Shown piece after piece: positions 1 to 7,505 of a DNA stretch of 12,797 nucleotides. Position 1 is the first letter of the stretch. Each line of letters begins with the position of its first letter. The position numbers and the translations under genes are program-made. The DNA comes from SKLM01 sp964575455 (GTDB lineage: Bacteria; Chloroflexota; Anaerolineae; B4-G1): assembly GCA_964575455.1 (NCBI GenBank), contig CAZNRX010000100.1, positions 1 through 12,797 of the forward strand. The letters run 5' to 3'. The notes beneath the pieces were generated by a model. The model was not told where the DNA came from. It made no database searches and saw only the letters and a program-made list of their open reading frames with translations.

Positions 1-25
1 CCCACAGCATACCGCAGAAGGAGAT

Positions 26-1372
26 TTAGTCAAAACTAGGTTGATGAGGTACTAGCATTCGCATCAGCCGCTGCATCTCCCCACGCCCTTGTCCCAGTTG
101 CTTCATCATGTGCTGCATCTGGCGGAACTGCTTGAGGAGCATATTGACCTCTTGCACCGACGTGCCGCTGCCGCCGGCGATACGCTTCTTGCGGCTGCCT
201 TTGATGATGCGGGGGTTGCGCCGCTCCTCAGGCGTCATCGAGAGGATGATAGCCTCAATGTGCTTGAACTGCTCGTCGGTGGCCTCGGCGGAGACCTCCT
301 GGGCCATGCCTCGCATGCCGGGGATCATCTCCAGAAGCTGGGTCAGCGGTCCCATCTGCTTGACTTGCTGCAGCTGCTCCAGAAAGTCCTCCAGGTCGAA
401 GCTCGCTTCGCGAATCTTGCGCTCCATTCGCTTGGCCTGCTCTTCGTCGAAGGTCTGCTCGGCGCGCTCAATGAGCGTCAGCACGTCCCCCATCCCCAAG
501 ATGCGGGATGCAAGTCGATCGGGATGGAAGACCTCCAGCGCGTCGGTCTTCTCCCCAGTGCCCAGGAACTTGATCGGCACGCCGGTAACCGTGCGCATGC
601 TGATGGCTGCACCGCCACGTGCGTCGCCATCGACCTTGGTCAGAATCAAGCCCGTCAAATCGATGCGGCGGTGGAAGCCCTCGGCGACGTTGACCGCCTC
701 CTGTCCAGTCATCGCGTCCGCCACCAGCAGCGTCTCAACCGGATTCGTCATCTGTTTGACGGCCTCCAGCTCCGACATCATGTCGTCGTTGATCTGCAGA
801 CGGCCGGCGGTGTCGAGAATGACGACGTCACGGCCTCGGCGGCGCGCCTCGCGCGCGCCGTGGGCGCATATCTGCGGCGGGCTGCTCTGTCCATCGGCGT
901 AGACGGGCAGGTCGAGCTGACGGCCAAGCACTTCGAGCTGCTTGCCTGCGGCGGGTCGATACGTATCTCCGGCAACCATGATGGGCAGGCGGCCCTTCTT
1001 GGAGAGGTGTTGGGCCAGCTTGGCGACCGTGGTGGTCTTGCCCGACCCTTGGAGGCCCACGACCATGATGACGTAGGGCGCCGATCCAGTGAGCTCCAGA
1101 CGGCCGGGTTGGCCCAGGGTCTCGATCAGCTCCTCGTGGACGATCTTGATGACCTGTTGGGCGGGACTGAGGCTCTTGGTGACCTCGGCCCCCACGGCGC
1201 GTTCTCGCACGCGGCTCGTGAAATCCTTGACGACCTTGTAGTCGACGTCCGCTTCGAGAAGGGCGAGACGGATCTCTCGCAACACCTCGTCGACATCCCC
1301 CTCGCGCAGGATGCCCCGGTTGCCCAGGTCTCGAAAGATGGACTGTAATCTATCGGTAAGGCTCTCAAACAT
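26..1372 (-). CDS. ffh: Signal recognition particle GTPase Ffh (SRP54)
   Basis: This is the protein subunit of the signal recognition particle. It binds signal peptides of nascent membrane and secreted proteins and 4.5S RNA, and docks on FtsY. The 448-residue length is normal. Domain order is complete: N-terminal helical bundle (about 1-95), then the NG GTPase with the P-loop GLQGSGKTTT (106-115), DTYRPAA (136-142), DTAGR (187-191) and TKVDGDARGG (245-254), then a Met-rich M domain from about 300 with PGMRGM and the RNA-binding segment RIAGGSGTSVQEVN (397-410). The ATG start matches the family N-terminus MFESLTDRLQ; the Shine-Dalgarno is weak (AGG about 12 bases upstream). It lies 65 bases downstream of the acyl-CoA ligase on the same strand but has its own good promoter, so it need not depend on read-through. 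Identification is secure. Confidence 0.98.
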   Translation of the reverse strand: MFESLTDRLQSIFRDLGNRGILREGDVDEVLREIRLALLEADVDYKVVKDFTSRVRERAVGAEVTKSLSPAQQVIKIVHEELIETLGQPGRLELTGSAPYVIMVVGLQGSGKTTTVAKLAQHLSKKGRLPIMVAGDTYRPAAGKQLEVLGRQLDLPVYADGQSSPPQICAHGAREARRRGRDVVILDTAGRLQINDDMMSELEAVKQMTNPVETLLVADAMTGQEAVNVAEGFHRRIDLTGLILTKVDGDARGGAAISMRTVTGVPIKFLGTGEKTDALEVFHPDRLASRILGMGDVLTLIERAEQTFDEEQAKRMERKIREASFDLEDFLEQLQQVKQMGPLTQLLEMIPGMRGMAQEVSAEATDEQFKHIEAIILSMTPEERRNPRIIKGSRKKRIAGGSGTSVQEVNMLLKQFRQMQHMMKQLGQGRGEMQRLMRMLVPHQPSFD

Positions 1373-1412
1373 TTTTACAGTAAACCTGAATCATTCACGA
1401 AAATGCGAAGCG

Positions 1413-1437
1413 ATTGTAACGGAAAAGGGGGCTTTCG

Positions 1438-1441
<4 letters not shown>
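1413..1441 (-). promoter_or_regulatory. Sigma-70-type promoter of ffh
   Basis: Read on the minus strand there is TTGACG (1441-1436), a 17-base spacer, then TACAAT (1418-1413). Spacing is ideal and each box departs from consensus by one base. It would start transcription near 1405, about 33 bases before the ffh ATG. The -35 box overlaps the stop codon of the upstream acyl-CoA ligase gene, so ffh can be expressed independently. Confidence 0.75.
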
Positions 1442-3522
<2,081 letters not shown>

Positions 3523-3566
3523 TGTTACACTCCCCTGTTGAATGCATCCGACGGTTGGCTGCGACG

Positions 3567-3596
3567 ATTGTACAAGAGGCTGAGCAAAAACGCCAA
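3567..3596 (-). promoter_or_regulatory. Probable promoter of the acyl-CoA ligase gene
   Basis: On the minus strand there is TTGGCG (3596-3591), an 18-base spacer and TACAAT (3572-3567), about 45 bases upstream of the chosen TTG start. The -10 box is identical to those proposed for ffh, the carbonic anhydrase operon and the kinase-FGE gene. This supports the short, family-consistent start rather than the long open frame. Confidence 0.5.
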
Positions 3597-3745
3597 GCGC
3601 ACCCTCCCGTGCACCAGGTGGCATTCTGCAGTAGCTGAGTCTGACGGATTGGTCTGGTCTTGCCGTGCGTTCTTTGCGAGGTTGGGCTCGAAAACGATAA
3701 GCCTGGGGCCTGGACGGTGGCGAACTTCGATGGGTTCGGTTTCTA

Positions 3746-3764
3746 TGGTACAATACGTGTACCA
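3746..3764 (+). promoter_or_regulatory. Extended -10 promoter overlapped by a perfect 7-bp inverted repeat
   Basis: TGGTACA, five bases (ATACG), then TGTACCA form a perfect inverted repeat. Inside it lies TACAAT (3749-3754) preceded by TGG, an extended -10 (TGn) arrangement. No good -35 is seen at 16-18 bases, as is usual for extended -10 promoters. It sits 23 bases upstream of the carbonic anhydrase ATG. A dimeric repressor bound here would block the operon, but the palindrome could be incidental. Confidence 0.5.
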
Positions 3765-3786
3765 GCCTGGATCCGGAGAGGATGCG

Positions 3787-4293
3787 ATGGACATCACATA
3801 TCACGCGGAGCTCATAGACAGGAGTGCCTACGTCGCTCCAAACGCCACGATTGTGGGCCGGGTGGAGATCGGGGCCGGCGCGAGCGTCTGGTTCGGCTGC
3901 GTGCTGCGCGGCGACAACGAACCGATCGTGATCGGCGCATGCACCAACGTCCAGGATCTGACGGTGATCCACACCGACGAGGGCATCCCATGCACCTTGG
4001 GGAGCGGGGTGACGATTGGCCATCGCGCTGTGCTGCACGGTGCGACGATTGGCGACGGGGCGCTGATCGGCATTGGAGCCATCGTGCTCAACGGCGCCAC
4101 AGTGGGCGAGGATGCTATGGTGGGCGCGGGTGCGGTCGTGACCGAGGGGCAGGTCGTTCCCCCGCGGCACCTGGCGCTGGGGGTGCCGGCGAAGGTGGTC
4201 CGGGAGCTTACGGATGAAGAGGTCAAGCGGTTGGAGGCCGCTGCCGCCCACTACGTCAGCCGAGCGGAGGCATTCCGCAAGAGGGAGAGGTAA
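3787..4293 (+). CDS. Gamma-class carbonic anhydrase-like hexapeptide-repeat protein (PaaY/YrdA/CaiE type)
   Basis: This 168-residue protein belongs to the left-handed beta-helix family that includes gamma carbonic anhydrase (reversible CO2 hydration) and PaaY-type thioesterases. Hexapeptide repeats run from about residue 13 to 125 (for example VEIGAGASVWFGCVLRGD and TIGDGALIGIGAIV), followed by a C-terminal helix. The three zinc-ligand histidines are at H62, H79 and H84 with family spacing; RGDN (41-44) and NVQD (54-57) are also present. The ATG at 3787 has GGAGAGG about six bases upstream. It is the first gene of an overlapping operon and ends two bases before the next start. Whether it acts as anhydrase, thioesterase or another metalloenzyme is open. 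Confidence 0.9.
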   Translation: MDITYHAELIDRSAYVAPNATIVGRVEIGAGASVWFGCVLRGDNEPIVIGACTNVQDLTVIHTDEGIPCTLGSGVTIGHRAVLHGATIGDGALIGIGAIVLNGATVGEDAMVGAGAVVTEGQVVPPRHLALGVPAKVVRELTDEEVKRLEAAAAHYVSRAEAFRKRER

Positions 4294-4295
4294 CG

Positions 4296-4781
4296 ATGAC
4301 AACGATCGACACGCTGCGCCGGAGCGCGCTGTTTGCTGGGTTGACCGGTGGACAGGTGGAGCAGATCGCTGCCCTGGGTGAAGAGGTCGTCTATCAGAGC
4401 GGCGCGGTGGTCGTACGCGAGGGGGAGGACGGGAATGAGACCTACATCGTTCGTCAAGGTATGGTCGAGGTTCTGGTCTCCAAAGGCTCCATCCCGGACG
4501 TGCCCGGCCCGCCGCGGATGAAGCCCATCGTCGAGCTTGGCCCTGGTCAGTCGTTCGGCGAGATGGCGCTCGTGGATCGGGGCGCCCGCTCGGCGACGGT
4601 CCGCTGCGTCCAGGACGGCACCAGCCTGCACATCATTCCTCGCCAGGCCCTGCTGGCCCTCTGCGAGGATGATCCCCGAATCGGCTACGTGTTGATGCGC
4701 AACATCGCTTCGGATCTGAGCTTCAAGCTGCGGCACCGCAACTTGCGCGTGCGGCTGGAGGCGGGGGGAGGTGGGCCGTGA
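4296..4781 (+). CDS. Stand-alone cyclic nucleotide-binding domain protein
   Basis: The 161-residue protein is one CAP/CRP-type cyclic nucleotide-binding domain with no DNA-binding helix-turn-helix. The N-terminal helix carries LFAGLTGGQVEQIA (12-25). The beta-roll follows, and the phosphate-binding cassette is FGEMALVDRGARSA (87-100), with E89 and R98 in the positions that contact ribose and phosphate in the family. The C-terminal helices end in an Arg-rich, Gly-rich tail. Without an output domain it probably acts through protein contacts, perhaps with operon partners. It starts two bases after the carbonic anhydrase stop, and its TGA overlaps the next GTG start by four bases, indicating translational coupling. 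The ligand (cAMP, cGMP or other) cannot be assigned. Confidence 0.88.
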   Translation: MTTIDTLRRSALFAGLTGGQVEQIAALGEEVVYQSGAVVVREGEDGNETYIVRQGMVEVLVSKGSIPDVPGPPRMKPIVELGPGQSFGEMALVDRGARSATVRCVQDGTSLHIIPRQALLALCEDDPRIGYVLMRNIASDLSFKLRHRNLRVRLEAGGGGP

Positions 4782-5005
4782 TCTACAAGGTGAGCTACGT
4801 CGTCGTTGGGGGTGCCCATCCCGGCGTGATCATCAACCAGGATCAGCGGCCTGAGGTTGGTGATGAAGTCCTGCTGAATGGAGATCGATTCGAGATCGTC
4901 GAGTTGATCAGCCTGCTGCCATCGCAGGACAACTTTGCCTACCTTCATGCCACCTGCAAGCCGATTGAGGAAGCGACCTGGTTGGAGACAGTGCATGGCG
5001 CATGA
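4778..5005 (+). CDS. Conserved-looking small protein of unknown function
   Basis: I do not recognise this 75-residue protein. It starts with GTG in a GTGA overlap with the preceding gene, preceded by the G-rich Shine-Dalgarno GGGGGGAGGTG. The last 11 bases overlap the next ATG. It lacks a signal peptide and membrane segment and looks like a compact beta protein: VSYVVVGGAHPGVI, then PEVGDEVLLNGDRFEIVEL, which resembles an SH3-like barrel strand pattern, then a segment with one Cys. Tight coupling on both sides argues that it is real and works with the cyclic-nucleotide-binding protein or the transporter. Function is unassigned. Confidence 0.75.
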   Translation: MIYKVSYVVVGGAHPGVIINQDQRPEVGDEVLLNGDRFEIVELISLLPSQDNFAYLHATCKPIEEATWLETVHGA

Positions 5006-5924
5006 CCATCACGCGGGCCACAGTGGGGTTGAGAGACGCTTCCTGCTGTCCATGGCCTTGACCGGGCTGATCTTCGCGGCTGAGCTGGTGGGTGGGCTAC
5101 TGACGCGCAGCCTGGCCCTACTCTCCGACGCGGCGCACGTCTTCCTCGACGTGTTTGCCTTGGCGCTGAGCTATGGGGCTATTCGTTTGGCCTCGCTCCC
5201 GCCGAACGATCGTCACACCTACGGTTATCATCGTCTGCGGGTCCTGGCCGCCCTGGCGAACGGCGCCACTCTGCTCCTGGTCGCTTTCGAGATCTTCCGC
5301 GAGGCCGTCAAGCGGTTCTCGACCCCTGAGCCGATTCTGGTCGGCCCGATGCTGGTGGTGGCCGTCATCGGTCTGGTGGTCAACCTGGTGGTGGCATTCG
5401 TGCTGGGCGGTCACGACCACGAGGACCTGAACGTCCGCAGCGCTTTCCTGCACGTCCTGGGCGATGCGTTGGCCTCGGTGGGCGTCATCGTCGCGGGCGT
5501 GGTCATCGTCCTGACCGGATGGACGGGGGTCGATCCCCTGATCAGCATCGTCATCGGCATCATCATCTTGGTGGGATCGGGGAACGTCCTGCGCAAGGCG
5601 ATACACATCCTGGTTGAGGGTGTGCCGGGAGGGCTGACGGCTTCGCAGGTGGCCGAGGCTATGGACGACGTGCCCGGCGTCTCGCAGGTGCACGATCTGC
5701 ACGTCTGGACGGTGAGCCCGGGCTACGTTGCGCTGAGTGCCCACGTGGTGTTGAACGACCAGTCGCTCAGCGAGGCTCAGAGCATCATGGAGGACCTGAA
5801 GGCCGCGCTTTCCGAGCGGTTCGATATCGAGCACACCACGATTCAGTTCGAGTGTCAGAGCTGCGCTGGAGGGACGATTATCTGTCCCTACGAGGTGAAC
5901 GACCATGAGCCAGAGAACGGCTAG
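4995..5924 (+). CDS. Cation diffusion facilitator, zinc-type (CzcD/ZitB-like)
   Basis: This inner-membrane antiporter exports divalent metal, probably Zn2+, in exchange for protons. It is 309 residues long, usual for the family. The N-terminus is His-rich (MAHDHHAGHSG). About six membrane helices follow (roughly 15-240). The transport site is of HD/HD type: H48 and D52 in SDAAHVFLD, H153 and D157 in FLHVLGDALA, the pattern linked to Zn/Cd rather than Mn. A His/Asp loop (GGHDHEDL, 138-145) precedes helix 5, and a cytoplasmic ferredoxin-like domain contains VHDLHVWTVSPG. The tail has CQSCAGGTIICP, an added potential metal site. I chose the ATG at 4995 (GGAG seven bases upstream), which makes the protein begin at the His-rich segment; the frame is open further upstream. 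It overlaps both neighbours. Confidence 0.93.
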   Translation: MAHDHHAGHSGVERRFLLSMALTGLIFAAELVGGLLTRSLALLSDAAHVFLDVFALALSYGAIRLASLPPNDRHTYGYHRLRVLAALANGATLLLVAFEIFREAVKRFSTPEPILVGPMLVVAVIGLVVNLVVAFVLGGHDHEDLNVRSAFLHVLGDALASVGVIVAGVVIVLTGWTGVDPLISIVIGIIILVGSGNVLRKAIHILVEGVPGGLTASQVAEAMDDVPGVSQVHDLHVWTVSPGYVALSAHVVLNDQSLSEAQSIMEDLKAALSERFDIEHTTIQFECQSCAGGTIICPYEVNDHEPENG

Positions 5925-6231
5925 CATACCATCCAGCTGGGCCCGGAACTACATCCACGAGCGAGAGGGTGTTATCTCTATTCGCTGGACCTGGGTGTGT
6001 ATGGGGTGATGAACCTTCTTCAAGGGGCCATCCGGTCGGATGGCAAGGCCAGACAATCCAGAGGACTACGTTCGCTACGAGGCTGAGGACGATCTGATCG
6101 TCTACGTCTCGCGCGATCTGTTGGAGCGGCAGAAGCCGGGTACACGGAGGCTGCGTTTCTACATCGGCGGCTATGGAGGGTACTGGTTGTCACTCTCCGA
6201 GCCGTGGGGGGGCGGGGATGCATCCGCCTGA
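5905..6231 (+). CDS. Probable di-selenocysteine protein, CC/Se-motif type, with two in-frame TGA codons
   Basis: An ATG at 5905 has GAGGTG seven bases upstream and overlaps the transporter gene by 20 bases. Reading on gives 34 residues, two adjacent TGA codons (6007-6012), then 72 more residues in the same frame to a TGA at 6229-6231, 108 in all with Sec at 35 and 36. The first part (WARNYIHEREGVISIRW, then VCMG) looks like the HesB-like start of small CC/Se-motif (seleno)proteins. The second part (RPDNPEDYVRYE, then DLIVYVSRDLL) looks like their conserved C-terminal half, and the TGAs fall where relatives carry Cys-Cys or Sec. A SECIS-like hairpin follows (separate entry). Family naming is from memory. 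Function is unknown; a redox or metal-handling role is inferred from the motif and the zinc transporter upstream. The alternative, a pseudogene with two adjacent TGA mutations, is less likely. No sel genes are in the window. Confidence 0.72.
6014..6048 (+). promoter_or_regulatory. Putative bacterial SECIS element
   Basis: GCCATCC (6027-6033), loop GGTC (6034-6037) and GGATGGC (6038-6044) form a perfect 7-bp stem. Below it CCTT (6014-6017) can pair with AAGG (6045-6048) across an asymmetric internal loop. The loop has the G-U that SelB recognises in bacterial SECIS hairpins; E. coli fdhF has a GGUC-containing loop. The loop begins 21 bases after the second TGA, within the usual distance. It lies inside the coding frame immediately downstream of the TGA pair. 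Confidence 0.68.
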
Positions 6232-6261
6232 CAGAGCTGGGTTTAAGCTGTCGCGAGGAGA

Positions 6262-6564
6262 TTGGCGAAAAAAGCAATTGGGGTAGAGGGGCTGACAAAG
6301 GTCTGCGGCCACGATCTGGCGCGCAGCCTGTATCCCGTCAAGCGGCAGATGGGCCTCGTGCCGGAGGAATCGAACGTCTATATTGAGGAACCGTCGGCGC
6401 TGCTCCCTCGGGTGGTCGACTGGGCTCGCTCGCGCGATCTGCGGATCGTGAGCCTGAGCACGCTGGGCCCCAGCCTGGAAGATGTCTTCCTGGAGATCAC
6501 GGGACAGGAGATCGGGACGGTGAAGAGGCAAGAGGCAGGAAGAGAGGACGGCAATGAGGGAGGC
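6262..6564 (+). pseudogene. Remnant of an ABC transporter ATPase (multidrug/antibiotic exporter type)
   Basis: The start reads like an ABC-2-type exporter ATPase (KKAIGVEGLTKVCG), then jumps to a segment that normally follows the Walker A region (ARSLYPVKRQMGLVPEESNVY), then jumps again to the C-terminal part (EEPSALLPRVVDWARSRDLR, then LGPSLEDVFLEITG). Two internal deletions, near 6308-6312 and 6378-6385, have removed Walker A, the signature motif and Walker B, leaving about 90 of roughly 310 residues. The joins keep the frame. The start is now a TTG with AGGAG only one base away, so it is probably untranslated. The ATPase stop is also gone and the frame runs into the permease. It cannot bind ATP. 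Confidence 0.85.
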
Positions 6565-7272
6565 ATGGGACGATTGCTCGATGAGGCGAGCCAGGCGTGG
6601 GCGATGACGGTCAAGGACGTGTGCGTCTACTACTTCACCCCACCGATGATCATGTTTGGGCTGATGCTGCCCTTCTTCCTCTTCTTCTCCTTCTCCATCA
6701 AGCGGGAGATCGGGGCAGCGGTCGGGACGGCGCGCATGCTGGCCCTGACCATCTTCTTCACTGCCTTGTCGGCCGGGCCAGTGATCATTCCCCTGGAGCG
6801 GCGCATAGGGGACCTATGACCGGCTGCTGGCGGCGCTTATGTCCCTGGTCAAGCTGCTGCTGGGGAAGACGATGGTGGGAGCGTTCTTCGGCACGGCGGT
6901 CTCGCTGATCCTGCTCCTGATCGGGGTGCTGGTGCTGTGCGTGACCGTATCCAGCGCCGGGCTGCTGCTGGTTGGCATCATGCTCTCCAGCCCGGCCTTC
7001 GCCGCCTTCGGCATTGCCTTTGCCTCCATCCCCATTCGTTCTGTGGGCAGTATCATGATCCCAGCACTCTGGTGCGCTTGCCGCTGATGTTCATCAGCGG
7101 CATCTTCATCCCGCTGGAGGAGATGGCGCCCTGGGCGCGGGTGCTGGCCTACGTCTCGCCGCTGACGTACGCTCAGGATCTGATGAACCACGCCGTGTTG
7201 GGGCAAGGCTTCCGCAGCCCCTGGCTCGACGTGGCGCGGCTGCACCACTGTAGCCGGGTGCTGGGGTACTGA
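6565..7272 (+). pseudogene. Broken ABC-2 type permease
   Basis: This is the partner of the ATPase remnant, spread over three frame segments. Segment 1 (6565 to about 6810) has LLDEASQAWAMTVKD and membrane helices, ending in PLERRIG. Near 6807-6811 (GGGG) a one-base gain shifts the frame; sense resumes as TYDRLLAALMSLVKLLLGK. That second segment runs to a false stop at 7087. Near 7064-7066 a one-base loss (CCAGCACTCTGG, where an extra A would restore P-A-T-L) moves sense back to the first frame, giving LVRLPLMFISGIFIPLEE and SPLTYAQDLMNHAVLGQGF. At the end, SPWLDVARLHHCSRVLGY appears to lack the last membrane helix, an in-frame deletion. The gene is inactive by several independent lesions. Confidence 0.85.
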
Positions 7273-7282
7273 GCCTATCTGC

Positions 7283-7383
7283 AAGGTGCGACGCACTTAG
7301 GTCATTGGCTCAAGGATGGTATGCCATAGGCCGTCGGAGTCTCGTGACGCCTGCGGCGCGACCACTTGAAGTGCGTCGCACCT
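7283..7383. repeat. Split copy of the island palindrome (arms 70 bases apart)
   Basis: The left arm AGGTGCGACGCACTT is at 7284-7298 (preceded by A) and its exact reverse complement AAGTGCGTCGCACCT is at 7369-7383. These are the same arms as in the three compact copies downstream, but the loop here is 70 bases instead of 3. It lies just upstream of the kinase-FGE promoter and just after the decayed permease. Confidence 0.9.
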
Positions 7384-7399
7384 GGAGGCACCTCTGCGC

Positions 7400-7427
7400 T
7401 GGACAAAGCCTCGTGGGCAAGTACAAT
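7400..7427 (+). promoter_or_regulatory. Probable promoter of the kinase-FGE gene
   Basis: TGGACA (7400-7405), a 16-base spacer and TACAAT (7422-7427) would start transcription near 7435, about 70 bases before the chosen ATG. The -10 region shares the 12-mer GTACAATACGTG with the carbonic anhydrase promoter, and GTACA/TGTAC (7421-7425 and 7434-7438) flank it as an inverted repeat. The position excludes start codons further upstream in the open frame. Confidence 0.55.
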
Positions 7428-7505
7428 ACGTGCTGTACGGCGTCCCCCGGGAAGGAGGGACCCGCTGCTGATTCGTCCAATACCCCAGAAGAGGTGTCAG
7501 ACCTG

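Noticed and set aside
89..1348. 419-codon plus-strand open frame across ffh.
   Set aside because: It is a high-GC antisense shadow with His/Leu/Asp-rich composition typical of such frames; ffh on the other strand is unmistakable.
3523..4302. Upstream extension of the acyl-CoA ligase frame on the minus strand to 4302 (total 954 codons).
   Set aside because: The extra 260 residues are antisense to the carbonic anhydrase gene, have no domain resemblance, and lie upstream of a good promoter and TTG start with Shine-Dalgarno.
6040..6231. A separate 63-residue gene starting at ATG 6040.
   Set aside because: There is no Shine-Dalgarno, the ATG falls inside the hairpin stem, and the frame is continuous with the upstream half across the two TGAs.
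7305..7505. N-terminal extension of the kinase-FGE protein to 7305.
   Set aside because: It runs through the palindrome arm and lies partly upstream of the promoter; kinase homology and the Shine-Dalgarno fit the ATG at 7506.
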